A stretch of DNA of 45,124 nt from NCBI RefSeq assembly GCF_016862915.1, contig NZ_BONW01000052.1, positions 1 through 45,124 of the forward strand, read 5' to 3'. This stretch comes from Plantactinospora endophytica. Lineage in GTDB: Bacteria; Actinomycetota; Actinomycetes; Mycobacteriales; Micromonosporaceae. This document shows positions 24,401 to 33,311 of the stretch, in pieces; positions within the stretch are counted from its first letter, which is position 1; every line of letters begins with the position of its first letter. Under the pieces are notes generated by a model. That model saw only the letters and a list, made by a program, of their open reading frames with translations, did not search any database and was not told the DNA's origin. The position numbers and the translations under genes are program-made.

Positions 24401-25938
24401 TCCTGCGCCTCGGACGCTGCCTCCGCCACGCCCTGGCCCGCCGCAAGCAGACCCGCCGTGACAGCGGCCTCCACCTTCGCCCGGCTGTTAGCGACCTCTT
24501 TTATGATCGCCTTTTGTTCGATCCGCTGCCGTTCGACCTCGACGAGCGCTTGTCTACCTTCTTTGTCTAACTCTGCGGCGTTGCCCAGGTGCGCCGCCGC
24601 GAGCTCGTTCCGCCGATCTCGCTCGTCGCGGGCGGCTGCTGCCTCGGCGTGCAGCTTGCTCAGCAACGCACCGGCAGCCCGGTCGCGTGCGTCCAACGCC
24701 GGCCGGGCATCACGCTCGGCCTGGGTGATCTGTTCAGCGAGCCGGGCCGACTTCTGCTCGGCCGCTGTCTTGCGTTCGATCAGGTCGGCGAGCGCCCATC
24801 CGCGCAGGTCGGCATCGGCGGCGTCACGCCCAGCTTTCGCCTGATCATGCGCTTCTTGGGCGTCGGCGCGTTCCAGGACGAATGTCTGTCGGCGGGTCTC
24901 GTTGACGACGTCGCGCGCCCGATCGCGGTCGCCTTCCCGGGCAGTGGCAGTCGCCGCGGCGTCCTTGGCCAGCTGGCGCAACCGCTGCGTGGACTCGGCT
25001 TCGGCCGTCTCCCGAGCCCGGACGCGCAGCAGCAGCGCGGTCCCGTCGTGGACGGCGCTCTCGCGGCTGGTGCGCGCGGCGTGATGACGCTCGTGGGCGT
25101 CCGCCACCGGCCGCAACGCCGCCACAGCACCAGCCGCGAAGTCACGCTCCAGCAGCATCGCGTGCCGGTCGCCGACCGTTCGTGCGTAGCTGTCAAAGTT
25201 TCCCGCGACGCTCACCGCGTCCTCCGCGTCGAGGACGATTTTCAGCAGCCATTCGACGAACTCCCGGCTGGATTTGAACTTGAACGCGCTGGCCGCGTCG
25301 CCCTCGTCCGCGTTCATCCGTCGCTGGATCCCGAACAGGTCGGGTTCGATCCCGGTGTCCCGCAAATGGTCGGCCCAGGCGCCTACCTCCGCGCCGACCC
25401 AGGTCAGCTGGGTGATCGGTGCCGCGCGATCGATCTCCTGCAGCGCCTCGCGGAACCCCTCCAATCGCAGCCGCCGGCCGTCAGCCGTGAACGGCAGGGT
25501 CTCGATCTCCACGCCGTGGTGCGGGCGCAGCGACCACCAGTGTTCGGCCAGCCGGTCGGCGGCCGAGCCGCTCCGTCGCCGCTGCAGCGTCTTTCCGGTG
25601 ATAACACGGTCACCGGTGCGGACATGCATCCATTCCAGGACGACGTGCGCGGCGTCGTCGCCGAGGACGAACTTCTCCATCACTGCGGCCGACCCGCCGA
25701 CGGCGTTGCGCCGGCCCGGCAACACGACGGAGAAGAGCAGCTTGAGCAGCACGCTCTTGCCTCCGCCGTTCTCCAGCAGCAGCAGGCTGTACGGACTGGG
25801 GCGCCGCACGGTCGTACTGAATAGGCTGCCCTGCCCAGCGATGATCTGCCCGACACCGGACAGGTCCAGCGTGACGTCCGTGTACCGGGCCCCGCGCGGG
25901 CCGACACAGAACAACCGGACGCGGTTGAGCTCGTACAT
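21445..25938 (-). CDS. jetC: JetC-like SMC/MukB-type ATPase
   Basis: A 1497-residue protein from ATG 25936-25938, preceded by GGAGAAACG. Walker A is LENGGGKSVLLK (55-66, Lys61). The large middle section is coiled coil, rich in Ala, Glu and Arg, interrupted at about 650-800 by a globular part that would be the hinge. The C-terminal head has the ABC signature FSGGQELTAAI and Walker B GVLFLDNPIGKAS. Where many ABC ATPases have Asp-Glu at Walker B, this one has Asp-Asn; this may be a subfamily feature. SMC motors of this type extrude DNA loops and sense plasmid size. The overlap with jetD and the 9-bp gap to jetB show one operon. Confidence 0.88.
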   Translation of the reverse strand: MYELNRVRLFCVGPRGARYTDVTLDLSGVGQIIAGQGSLFSTTVRRPSPYSLLLLENGGGKSVLLKLLFSVVLPGRRNAVGGSAAVMEKFVLGDDAAHVVLEWMHVRTGDRVITGKTLQRRRSGSAADRLAEHWWSLRPHHGVEIETLPFTADGRRLRLEGFREALQEIDRAAPITQLTWVGAEVGAWADHLRDTGIEPDLFGIQRRMNADEGDAASAFKFKSSREFVEWLLKIVLDAEDAVSVAGNFDSYARTVGDRHAMLLERDFAAGAVAALRPVADAHERHHAARTSRESAVHDGTALLLRVRARETAEAESTQRLRQLAKDAAATATAREGDRDRARDVVNETRRQTFVLERADAQEAHDQAKAGRDAADADLRGWALADLIERKTAAEQKSARLAEQITQAERDARPALDARDRAAGALLSKLHAEAAAARDERDRRNELAAAHLGNAAELDKEGRQALVEVERQRIEQKAIIKEVANSRAKVEAAVTAGLLAAGQGVAEAASEAQETARLVAERIKQGEQALEGAKSAVRDTAKAAQKTREALSVARGRHEDANRDLQAVLDPAARLTANELVQVALSTDAVDIDMLDDSADALAERLHDDDVERGLELDELRDAQREDQRLLDALGDAGLLPPRVEVEASLEALRAAGVGAHAGWRYLAENVPAAERGQVIEAHPQLADGVVIVDPAAMPAARQALNAARLLPAAAVAVGTGARMLTTLAEQPGFDPAEAVGEQFVVQPNPALFDAEAAEIKRGQLRETMELRGSEINSVTATLTSLREVQTELAAWRRRCPAGRLDELRETLTTRRQELADAESADGIAVAAAEAAATLCERIEDELRDLRPVERAAADRAGELDRLATAIAASEEQRKRLPEIDDAITLGERTAEELTQQRDRAQEQAIEAALAAENASARAERHRAEMGDVVTSTGEHAATVPADGIPTLRSAYQAAAAAYAAVEVGQDLRAAADTADSDAARLRADVNGHDPDDIARASELLRSPDGADATGRQAAIARTKRERTRCDEAMSAAKEKVGVVTGELKAVTPSDNRNVWIQLPEERRPTSVEHGRQLLTAAIVDQRAGQQRYEESFAEATRLQQRAGDAGEATRAFGAVGEPLAARLDQPDADLDTGSVEPYAGTSEQARIAAAAAQERLRETMAAERSAHQEVIRLVDVAVRLASEPKFEAMTNVARRALVGLDREQLAARADEFATQLEQRLATLTSDLDSASRHRKLIVDRLAALVDGALKTLRTASRLSKLPAGLGEWEGKEFLRIRFAEPDPSLLTARVGEVVDELSATATGRAGNAPAPKRDGLALLLRSIEAAVPKGFLVDLLKPDAVLRDERVPIENMNEVFSGGQELTAAIVLYCTMAALRANERGQIRARHSGVLFLDNPIGKASAEYLLELQQGVAAALGVQLVYTTGLSDDRALSAFPLWVRMRNDADLRAGLKHIRVAEVVRRQLPEPFPDNDLAPSGTALGTVTATRVYRRPV

Positions 25939-25947
25939 CGTTTCTCC

Positions 25948-26745
25948 CTACAGCTGCGCCAGCGACTCGGCCGTCCAGCCGACCGTGACGGTCCCGGTGC
26001 CGTCGCTGATCTCGGTGATCCCGAGCCGGAGCAGCTCCTCGAACATCACCACGCCGGCCTCGCGGACCTGGGTGCGGTAGCGGGGTGTGGTGCGGAAGGT
26101 GCCGCGGCGTTCATCGCCGGTGCGTACGAGAAGTCCTTGATCGGCCAGGAAGGTCAGCGCTTTGCTCACGATTCCCGTCGTGCTGCTGGCCAGTTTGCGG
26201 CCGTCGCCGGTGCTGCCGGTTCGTGCCCGCCGGGTGTAGACACGCCAGGCTGCCTCCAGCCCTGGCTGATCGGTCGCGACGTCCGCGGTGTCGGTTTCGA
26301 TGGCAGCCTCGGCGAGACGGCCGGCCGCTTCACGGACGAACGCTTCGACGCCGTCGACGGTGATCCGACCCAGAAAGGTCTCGTTGGCCAGGTCGGCCGG
26401 CCGAGGAAAGGCCAATGTCGCCGCGCCCAGGTGGGCCAGGGCGTGCAGGACCCGCTCGGACGCTTTGCCCTCGCCTCCGGTGCGGCGGGCGTAGTCGGTC
26501 ATCTTCACCGCGAAGACGCTGTCCTCGGTGGAGCCGACCACAATGCCGCTGCGGTCGTTAATTTCCAGGACGATCAGGTCGAGTCCTGTAGCGACCGCCT
26601 GGACCTCCGCCGCGAAGTCGTCATCGGTGCGGGCGCGCAGGACGAGGTCGCGGTACGTGTCATCGCGGGCCGGTACGAGCTTGGGTCGGAACCCGTAGCC
26701 AATCAGCCGGGCCGCATCTGCCGTGAGCTGTGCTGCGGTTGTCAC
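25948..26745 (-). CDS. jetB: JetB-like (MukE-type) accessory subunit
   Basis: A 265-residue protein starting at GTG 26743-26745, which overlaps the stop of the preceding gene (GTGA). Sequence features are an alpha/beta N-terminal part (DLIVLEINDRSGIVVGSTEDSVF) and a C-terminal winged-helix-like part (STTGIVSKALTFLADQGLLVRTGDERRGTFRTTPRY). Placement between the MukF-like and SMC genes, and the winged-helix end, fit the KITE-type subunit JetB/MukE, which bridges kleisin and DNA. Sequence alone would not identify it; the call rests on operon order and size. Confidence 0.75.
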   Translation of the reverse strand: MTTAAQLTADAARLIGYGFRPKLVPARDDTYRDLVLRARTDDDFAAEVQAVATGLDLIVLEINDRSGIVVGSTEDSVFAVKMTDYARRTGGEGKASERVLHALAHLGAATLAFPRPADLANETFLGRITVDGVEAFVREAAGRLAEAAIETDTADVATDQPGLEAAWRVYTRRARTGSTGDGRKLASSTTGIVSKALTFLADQGLLVRTGDERRGTFRTTPRYRTQVREAGVVMFEELLRLGITEISDGTGTVTVGWTAESLAQL

Positions 26746-28292
26746 GCGGCGTCCTCCTCCGGTATCGACGTCGAGATGCGAGAAACGGGGCGGTCGGCGG
26801 CGTACACGCGTTCGATGGCGGCACGCGCCACGAGGAGATCGGCTCCGCCGTACTCCGGATCGTGCAGTGGCGTGCCATCGTCGACGGCGATAAAGACGCT
26901 GGATGCCTGATGACGCATCGCCGGGTTGATCTCCTGCGCGGCGAGCGCAATGACCCGGACCACGACGAGCGCGGCGAGTTCGGGGTGCCGGGTGCGGGCC
27001 TCTTCCAGCAGGCCGGACAGCCTCCGCGGCGCTTCCACATCCAGATCGAGCAGGTCGTCGAGCATCTCGTAGCACTCGGCCGGGAAGGCGGGTTCCTCCA
27101 CGACCTCGTCGAGATCGGGGTCCTCGATCTCGCCGCCGAGCAGTTCCCGCTCGGTTGGCGCGGTCACCAGCGCGGTGAACAGGTCGACCAGGCGCAGCGC
27201 CGGCGGAACCCGCACGCCAACGCCGCGCACGAAATACGCGGCGAGGACCTCGTCGGCATGTGCGACCGGCAGCGCGAGGACCGGCAGGAGTAACTGGGCG
27301 TGCAGATCCAAGGCTGCCCCGGCGCTGCCTGCGGCAAACGTCTGCCGGTCCTGCTGCGCCCGGAACCGCCGACCCGCGCCCTGCAACGCTGCCTGCAACT
27401 GTTCATGCCGGCGCAGGCAGTCACGGACGACCTCGACCAGTTGGGCGGCCTGCAGCTTGCGGGCCGCAGTATCGGCGGTGTCACGCGCCTCAGTGATGTT
27501 GACGAGAATCGCGTTCTCCGCCTTGTAGCGGGCCTCGATGTGCTCGATTGCCTCGGCGATGAACTGCGGCATCTCGTGCAGCCAGTCGACGGTGCGCACA
27601 TCGCGCTCGGTTGCTTCCAGACGCCGGCGCAGCTTCTCCCCGTACTGAATGGTCCGGTAGCGGGCGGCCTGGGCGGCAGCCTGAGCGTCGGACAGCCGGC
27701 CGCGCCGGATCAGCGTCTCCAAGCGCAGGTCTGCAGCGATCTGGGCCGACTCGATGTCGATTTCGAGCGCACCGACGAGCACGTTGACTGCCTCGTTCGT
27801 GGCCCGCAGGAAGATCCCGCCGTCCAGCCCAGAGACCTCTTCCAGCAGTTTGAAGTCGAACGCGTAGCGGCTGTAGCTGCCATCACCGGTGGTCATGCCG
27901 TACACCGCGCGGAAGCCCCGGTCGGTCGAGCCGACGTTGAGCAGGTTCTCCAGCACCCACCGGGCAACCCGTCGGTGTTCGGCTTCGTCATGGTCGGGCG
28001 CCTGACGAGCGACAAAGCGGGAAAGCTCAACTTCAATACGCTCGGGCGGAGCCCCCGCGTCGAAGTCCATCGCCAGGGTGACCAGATCGATGGCGTTTAG
28101 CGCCAGCTCGCTCATCTGGTAGACGGAGAAGTTCCCGGTCTGGACCTGCGTCTTGCGGTTGTCAAGATCGTGCAACGGTGCAGTGCAGGCCAGCGCCTTG
28201 ATGCGCTGAGCAAGCCCGACATCACTCGCTGTTTCCACCACGGTGGGGACAGTAGCGCGGGAACGTGCCAGAAAATACGGCCGCAGGTTCAT
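26742..28292 (-). CDS. jetA: JetA-like (MukF-type) kleisin subunit
   Basis: A 516-residue, largely helical protein, read from ATG 28290-28292 ([12 protein letters not shown]). In-frame GTG codons about 14 residues further in, just after the VPT segment, are alternatives, and no clear ribosome-binding site decides between them. It has an N-terminal helical domain ([22 protein letters not shown]), a long coiled region (about 190-330) and an acidic C-terminal stretch ([13 protein letters not shown]) before a winged-helix-like end. This matches the kleisin position in MukBEF/Wadjet operons (A-B-C-D order, same strand, overlaps). An ISL3 transposase remnant begins about 60 bp upstream, so the native promoter may have been altered. 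Confidence 0.75.
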   Translation of the reverse strand: MNLRPYFLARSRATVPTVVETASDVGLAQRIKALACTAPLHDLDNRKTQVQTGNFSVYQMSELALNAIDLVTLAMDFDAGAPPERIEVELSRFVARQAPDHDEAEHRRVARWVLENLLNVGSTDRGFRAVYGMTTGDGSYSRYAFDFKLLEEVSGLDGGIFLRATNEAVNVLVGALEIDIESAQIAADLRLETLIRRGRLSDAQAAAQAARYRTIQYGEKLRRRLEATERDVRTVDWLHEMPQFIAEAIEHIEARYKAENAILVNITEARDTADTAARKLQAAQLVEVVRDCLRRHEQLQAALQGAGRRFRAQQDRQTFAAGSAGAALDLHAQLLLPVLALPVAHADEVLAAYFVRGVGVRVPPALRLVDLFTALVTAPTERELLGGEIEDPDLDEVVEEPAFPAECYEMLDDLLDLDVEAPRRLSGLLEEARTRHPELAALVVVRVIALAAQEINPAMRHQASSVFIAVDDGTPLHDPEYGGADLLVARAAIERVYAADRPVSRISTSIPEEDAA

Positions 28293-28354
28293 ACTGGACT
28301 CGCGAACGGGGGACGCCGGTGCCGCCGTTCCTGCCGCACGCTTGTCAAAGCTGT

Positions 28355-28900
28355 GGTCAAGGAGTTGGCGGGCCACGTTTGCTGGCGATACTCGCCGTAG
28401 GCCTGTCTCGCCACACGGCTTTGCGCGCCCTGCTGCGCATCCCGTTGCCCACCGGGCGGACGCCCCGTGTGATCGGCGTCGATTACTTCGCTCTGCGTCG
28501 GCGGCACCGCTATGCCACCGTGCTGATTGACGCCGAGACACATGAGCGGATTGACGTGCTGCCCGACCGCACCGCCGACACCCTCGAAGCGTGGCTACGC
28601 GAGCATCCGGGCGTCGAGGTCGTATGCCGTGACGGCTCAGCTACCTACGCCGAGGCCTCCGCCGTGCCCTGCCCGACGCGGTCCAGGTCGCCGACAGGTG
28701 GCACCTGTGGCACAACTTGTGCGAAGCCGCGCTCAGCGAGGTGAAGGCACACAGCGCCTGCTGGGCCGCCGTGCTGGACGCACCCATCTACGACGGGCCT
28801 CGCGCGCAGACGACCCTGGAACGCTGGCACCAGTTCCACAGCCTGCTCGACCAGAGGCTTCACCCTGCTCCGCCACCGCATCCTCCTCGGATAACAACAC
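28355..28900 (+). pseudogene. ISL3-family transposase fragment, frameshifted
   Basis: The first part reads [24 protein letters not shown] and [22 protein letters not shown]...[15 protein letters not shown], the start of the ISL3 DDE domain with catalytic Asp in GVDxFA and Asp in CRDGS. A frameshift near 28660 moves the reading to another frame: [21 protein letters not shown]...VKAHSACW, then PRAQTTLERWHQFHSLL. Both ends are missing. It is a dead remnant separating the Wadjet-like operon from the next module. Confidence 0.85.
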
Positions 28901-29047
28901 GCTCCGTCACCACCGAATGTGAGACAGAGCCGTTAGCGAGACAGGCCCCCATACTGTCGGCGACGGCCCAAGGATCGGCGCCCCACAGCCATCTACTTTA
29001 CGTGCGCTGGGTGGCACGGTCTGTCACTGCGACCGTAGCATGGCTTT
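28901..29047. other. Upstream region of the first membrane module
   Basis: No gene was found. The last 40 bp are similar to the region before 41888, so the duplicated segment begins at about 29010 and includes a short stretch upstream of the GTG start. Confidence 0.4.
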
Positions 29048-29506
29048 GTGAGCTTGGCGGAGGTGGCCATGTGGGGGCTTGCCGGCGGATTCGTCGTTGA
29101 AGCTCTCAATCTGGTGGCCTCGATCCGTCAGCAGCGGATGTGGCCGTGGCAAGTTCCCGGCGAAATCGGTGCCACGTTGTACTTGAGCTGCACGCTACTC
29201 CGGTTGGCCGTCTCAACGATCGTGGCGGGCGCGTTGGGTGCAGACGGTCAAGTGAGCGGCGCAGCCGGGGCGTTCCTTATCGGTGTTGGCGCTCCGTTGA
29301 TCATCCGGGCCGCGCTCGCGCAGATCGGTGCCGTATTGACGACCTCGTTGGAGCCCACTGCGGATTCCATCACCGCGATGGACGCGCCCGCGTCGGCCGC
29401 CCTGCCTCCGCCCAGTGGAGCCGTCGGTCCCTCTGCTGGTGACGGCACTGAGGCGGTGGTGCCGGATCAAGACGATCCGCTACGGATTGGGAGTGGTGAT
29501 GTCTGA
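29048..29506 (+). CDS. Multi-pass membrane protein of the duplicated module, copy 1
   Basis: A 152-residue protein from GTG 29048. Hydrophobic helices lie at about 4-22 (EVAMWGLAGGFVVEALNLVA), 42-62 (TLYLSCTLLRLAVSTIVAGAL) and 70-90 (AAGAFLIGVGAPLIIRAAL). The last 50 residues are Pro/Ala/Ser/Asp-rich and likely a flexible tail. The stop overlaps the next start (ATGTCTGA at 29499-29506), so both proteins are made together. It differs at roughly 16 of 152 positions from the paralogue at 41888, with most changes in the tail. No family was recognised; a channel- or sensor-like membrane component is an inference from context. Confidence 0.75.
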   Translation: MSLAEVAMWGLAGGFVVEALNLVASIRQQRMWPWQVPGEIGATLYLSCTLLRLAVSTIVAGALGADGQVSGAAGAFLIGVGAPLIIRAALAQIGAVLTTSLEPTADSITAMDAPASAALPPPSGAVGPSAGDGTEAVVPDQDDPLRIGSGDV

Positions 29507-30047
29507 GTTTGGAGGAAGTGCCGGCACCGGGCATGTGCAGAAGCCGCCCCGGCGCTCGGCGGCAGGCGACGATGCCAGCGTCCCGCCTACGGTGGCGTTA
29601 CTGCGGCTGCCGGGCATCTTGATCACGAGGGACATGTTCGTGGTGGAGGGCCGGCGGTTTCCCGTGGCCGAGCTGTCGCACCTACAGACGGCCCGCGGAC
29701 CCCACGAATCCCTGTGGGCAACGGTCATGGCTCTCGCGGTAGCTCTCGCGTTTGCCGCCACACTCACCTGGCGGGGCCTGGGCGGCATCGTCGGGGCAGG
29801 CCTCGGCGGGGCGGCGACATTCGTTGCCCTGGGCGCGGTGTTAATGCGCCGTCGGCGCCCCCGGACATACGAGTTGTGGGGGATGTATCGATGCCGGACG
29901 GTGCTGTTGTTTGTCACTGCCGACGAACGCCGATTCGGGCAGGTGGCCCGGGCCCTCATCCGCGCGCGCGAAGTCGCCCGCCTGCAACGGCCAGTGCCGC
30001 GTGCGCCGTCCGACGCCGACCAGGGTACGTCCGCGAACGGTGCATAA
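29499..30047 (+). CDS. DUF6232-like membrane protein of the duplicated module, copy 1
   Basis: A 182-residue protein from ATG 29499. A Gly/Pro-rich start precedes VALLRLPGILITRDMFVVEGRRFPVAELSHLQTARGP, a short PH-like strand set, then two membrane helices (about 73-92 and 95-116), a basic RRRRPRTYELWGMY loop and a closing strand-helix unit (TVLLFVTADERRFGQVARALIRAREV). This strand - two helices - strand layout fits the DUF6232 family, small membrane proteins of unknown role in actinobacteria. The NACHT gene begins 113 bp downstream on the same strand. Confidence 0.7.
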   Translation: MSEFGGSAGTGHVQKPPRRSAAGDDASVPPTVALLRLPGILITRDMFVVEGRRFPVAELSHLQTARGPHESLWATVMALAVALAFAATLTWRGLGGIVGAGLGGAATFVALGAVLMRRRRPRTYELWGMYRCRTVLLFVTADERRFGQVARALIRAREVARLQRPVPRAPSDADQGTSANGA

Positions 30048-30159
30048 GCGTTCGAAACGTCTTGAGGTGGCCGTCGACGCCGGCGGCGTGGGCGATGACG
30101 ACAGGTGCCCACAGCGATCCACTACACAACTTCGAGAACTCAGCTGGAGGCGCTGACTG

Positions 30160-32982
30160 GTGGTGAACACTGGGCTGGAAGCGACACTGAGCCGGACGGT
30201 CGGGCGGATTGTCGGTCAGTTGCTGAGCGGGGTCCGCGGTGAAATGCGGGTCCGCCGGCTCCGGGACGCCGCTCGCCCGCTCATGGCAGAGAGAACTGCT
30301 GCAGGCCTGATCGACGAGGTTTCGCCCAGCCAGATGGGGGGATTTGCGGCTTATCTGACCTCTCCGGAGTTCGAACAGGTCGCTCTCCAAGTGGTGATCG
30401 GTCGAATGCACCGTGGCGTCGGTGCCCGAGAGGAGCACCTGTCAGCAGTGCGTGAGCAGATCCGGCATGGACTGCGGTTGGTGGCGTGCCTACCCGCCGA
30501 GTGTCTGCTCGGACTAACCGACGTGGTGCTCGACGCGCTGTTAGCGGCAGCCGGCGCCGAGACGGCTTCGCCGGACACAGCGCCCGAGGTCTTGGTCGCT
30601 CTTGGACATGTCACCGCGGCGGGCGCCCGCAACGGCGCTTTCCTGGGCAGGCTTACTGACGTGGTTCGGATCTACGATGAGTGGGCGCGCCTGCGGGCCC
30701 AGGTGAGTCTTATGCACGGCGAGATGCGGATGCCACACAACGGCAAGGTGCGTAGCGTGCCGTGGGACCGACTCTACGTAGCGCCGTCGCTGCATCTGGA
30801 CTCCCGGGAGGACGCGGCGGTTGACATTGAGGAGTTGACCGAGCCGGGACGACGCCACGTGATTCTTGGTGACCCGGGTGCGGGCAAGTCGACGCTCGCT
30901 GAGAAGCTGACCCACGACCTTGCCGCCGATCCGGACGGCACTGTCGTGCCGCTGCTCGTCGTGCTGCGCCACTTCTCGGCCGCTCTCGAGGCCGGCGAGC
31001 GGACCGTGGCCGAGCATCTGGTTGCAGTCTGTAAGGCTCCATACAACGTCGACCTCACCGCTGACACGGTCGAGTACTTGGTGATGAACAACCGCGCTGT
31101 CGTCATCTTCGACGGTTTGGACGAACTCACCGACATCGGACTCCGACGGCGTGTCACCGATTTGATCAAGGGCTTTGTGCTGCTCCACCCGCTGGTGCCG
31201 GTAGTCGCGACCTCGCGGCGGATCGGCTACGCCGAAGCCAGCCTCGACCCCGCTCTGTTTCGCACCTGTGGGCTCGCCCCGTTCGACAAGGACCGAGTCG
31301 AGACCTACGCGCGGCGATGGTTCCACCTTGACGATGGCGCACCGCCCGCCGCCCGAGACCGGCTCGCCAGCATGTTCCTTAAGGAGAGCAAGCCAATCGA
31401 GGATCTACGCAGCAGCCCGCTCCTACTCAGCGTGCTGTGCGCGATATACGCGGCGGACCACTTCATCCCACGGAACCGGGGGCAGGTCTACGAGCGCTGC
31501 GCGCTGATGGTTTTCGAGCAGTGGGACCAACTACGTGGCGTGTCCCGGAGGCTCGGGTTCGAGGGCCGGGTGCGCTCGGCCGTACAGCATTTGGCTTGGA
31601 CGCTGCTGACCCGTCACGCGGTTCCAGAGCAGCCACGCGGCCGGATCAAGCGGATCCTGGAGCAGCATCTGACCGGCAAGGGCTTCGACGACGACCAAGC
31701 CGCTGCGGTGGCGGCGGAGTTCCTCGACTACTGCGCCGGCCGCGCCTGGATCCTGGCCGAGGTTGGCTCAACCGTCACCGAGCCGATTTTCGGATTCGCG
31801 CACCGTACCTTCCTCGAATACTTCGCCACTGAATATCTGGTGCGCCGATCGAGGACGCCGGTGAGGGTGTGGAAGCAGCTCGCTCCGAGAGTACGCCGCA
31901 ATGAGTGGGAGGTCGTGGCCCAACTCGCGCTGCAACTAATCGAGCGGAACATAGACGACGGTGGCGATCGCCTACTCCGTCACGCCATGGGCGATCTGAG
32001 CGGCCTATTAGGGGAGGAGCGAGACGCGCTCATCGCGTTCTGCGCCCGCTCGCTTGGTGACGTCTGCGTCTCACCCGACGTGGTGATCCGGGTCGTCGAC
32101 ATGGTCGTTGACCGGGCGTGCGGGTGGGACGAGACAGGCCGTTTCCAGGTGCTGCCGTCGACGGAGTTCTTCACCGTGCTTGACTCGGTGGATGGCCCGC
32201 TTTACACGGTCCTGTACCGGAGCCTGCCGGGAAATCTCCCGTTCGTCCGCCACCGGCTGACTGAAGCCTTCGGAAGGCGGCTCGAGGCCGACGACAATAT
32301 CGCTCACTTCCTAGTTTCAAATCTCTCCCGAGGTCTCGCCATGGAGGATGAGACACGCCGGACGACGTGGATCGAGATTCAGAAGCAGCTCGAAGGGCAG
32401 TATGAGGAAGCGTGCCAGCGGTGGCGTCACCGTTGGCCATGGGCGCGTCTTCGGCATGGTTCCGCTGCGGCTGACGTCCTCACCCTCCATGGCGTTTCCC
32501 CCTTCTACGTTGCGGATGGGGCGCTCTCTGGGGCGGGTTATCCCTGGGTCGTGGAGCTCCTCGTGAACGATCTCTCGGTCGCGTCTGTGGAGCCAGTCCC
32601 GTTGACGGATGCTGCACACAAGCTGCGCGATCTTCTGGTGCGACAACCCACCCCGTGGCTGCCGCGGATCGAGCCCGCGCCAACCGACCGGACTTCCTTC
32701 ACAGTCCAGCGTATCGAGGAGGAGCCAGTGCCGAACGGCGGTGAGGACCTTGCCACCCGCCTAGTGCTAATTCTGCCGTACCTGGAGTTCGGCCCGGACC
32801 GCAAGAACCGTGCCACCGTCATCGACCGCCTCTGGGAATGCCGCGTCGGTGGCGAGCCGAAACAGGAGGCGTTCGAGCTCGAGTTGCGCGATCGGAACAT
32901 CCCCGTACACGTTCGCGAATTTTTGATGCGCTGGATGCGCGGGCACATCGACGTGGTGGGTGAAACGCAGCCGTTACGGTGA
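30160..32982 (+). CDS. NACHT-type STAND ATPase
   Basis: A 940-residue protein from GTG 30160 with GGAGG at 30146-30150. The N-terminal 190 residues are helical, like the NACHT-associated N-terminal helical (NNH-type) effector or adaptor regions. The NACHT core has Walker A GDPGAGKST (237-245), Walker B VVIFDGLDELTD (314-325) and VVATSRRIGYAEA, with LAPFDKDRVETYARRWF after it. The C-terminal half (about 480-940) is helical and probably the sensor; FGFAHRTFLEYFATEYLV is the conserved 'HxxFqEYfaA' segment. Bacterial NACHT proteins are known antiphage immune receptors. Here the two membrane proteins just upstream may be its effector. Confidence 0.88.
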   Translation: MVNTGLEATLSRTVGRIVGQLLSGVRGEMRVRRLRDAARPLMAERTAAGLIDEVSPSQMGGFAAYLTSPEFEQVALQVVIGRMHRGVGAREEHLSAVREQIRHGLRLVACLPAECLLGLTDVVLDALLAAAGAETASPDTAPEVLVALGHVTAAGARNGAFLGRLTDVVRIYDEWARLRAQVSLMHGEMRMPHNGKVRSVPWDRLYVAPSLHLDSREDAAVDIEELTEPGRRHVILGDPGAGKSTLAEKLTHDLAADPDGTVVPLLVVLRHFSAALEAGERTVAEHLVAVCKAPYNVDLTADTVEYLVMNNRAVVIFDGLDELTDIGLRRRVTDLIKGFVLLHPLVPVVATSRRIGYAEASLDPALFRTCGLAPFDKDRVETYARRWFHLDDGAPPAARDRLASMFLKESKPIEDLRSSPLLLSVLCAIYAADHFIPRNRGQVYERCALMVFEQWDQLRGVSRRLGFEGRVRSAVQHLAWTLLTRHAVPEQPRGRIKRILEQHLTGKGFDDDQAAAVAAEFLDYCAGRAWILAEVGSTVTEPIFGFAHRTFLEYFATEYLVRRSRTPVRVWKQLAPRVRRNEWEVVAQLALQLIERNIDDGGDRLLRHAMGDLSGLLGEERDALIAFCARSLGDVCVSPDVVIRVVDMVVDRACGWDETGRFQVLPSTEFFTVLDSVDGPLYTVLYRSLPGNLPFVRHRLTEAFGRRLEADDNIAHFLVSNLSRGLAMEDETRRTTWIEIQKQLEGQYEEACQRWRHRWPWARLRHGSAAADVLTLHGVSPFYVADGALSGAGYPWVVELLVNDLSVASVEPVPLTDAAHKLRDLLVRQPTPWLPRIEPAPTDRTSFTVQRIEEEPVPNGGEDLATRLVLILPYLEFGPDRKNRATVIDRLWECRVGGEPKQEAFELELRDRNIPVHVREFLMRWMRGHIDVVGETQPLR

Positions 32983-33050
32983 AGCTCGTCCTCCAGGTCC
33001 GAATCACCCGCTGACTCAACTCGTCGCCCGGGCGCCGACGGCTGGATCGT

Positions 33051-33096
33051 CCCCGACCCTGCGGGTGCCGAAAATCCGGGTCCCGCAGGGTCGGGG
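33051..33096 (+). terminator. Perfect 15-bp hairpin after the NACHT gene
   Basis: CCCCGACCCTGCGGG (33051-33065) pairs exactly with 33082-33096 around a 16-nt loop containing AAAA. It lies 69 bp beyond the NACHT stop and probably ends the membrane-module/NACHT transcript. Confidence 0.8.
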
Positions 33097-33188
33097 CATC
33101 CGCGCGGTGCATCGGACGAACGTTCCGGGGGCCGACCAGGAGGTGGTGCAGGTGCAGGTGCCGCAGAGAAACTGACCTGACCACTGTC

Positions 33189-33209
33189 GTCGGCCCCTTC
33201 GGGGTCGGC
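33189..33209 (+). terminator. Second hairpin with following T-rich bases
   Basis: GTCGGCCCC (33189-33197) and GGGGTCGGC (33201-33209) form a 9-bp stem (two G-U pairs) with a TTC loop, followed by ATTTATT. As RNA this is a conventional intrinsic terminator for rightward transcription and backs up the hairpin at 33051. Confidence 0.7.
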
Positions 33210-33311
33210 ATTTATTGCGACCGCCCGAACCCGGTCTACGTCGAGGCGGGCGAGAGCCTGTTGCGTGCGATGGGTCGCCGCGGAGCCCGGCGGCTTTCGT
33301 AGACCGCGACT

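Larger units (their letters stand above)
29010..30105 (+). repeat. Duplicated membrane-module segment, copy 1
   Basis: About 1.1 kb matches 41850-42945 at a constant offset of 12,840 bases with no net insertion or deletion across both genes. One run of about 85 bases inside the DUF6232-like gene (from about 29634) is identical in both copies, suggesting recent gene conversion or selection. The homology fades shortly after the second gene. Confidence 0.85.
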
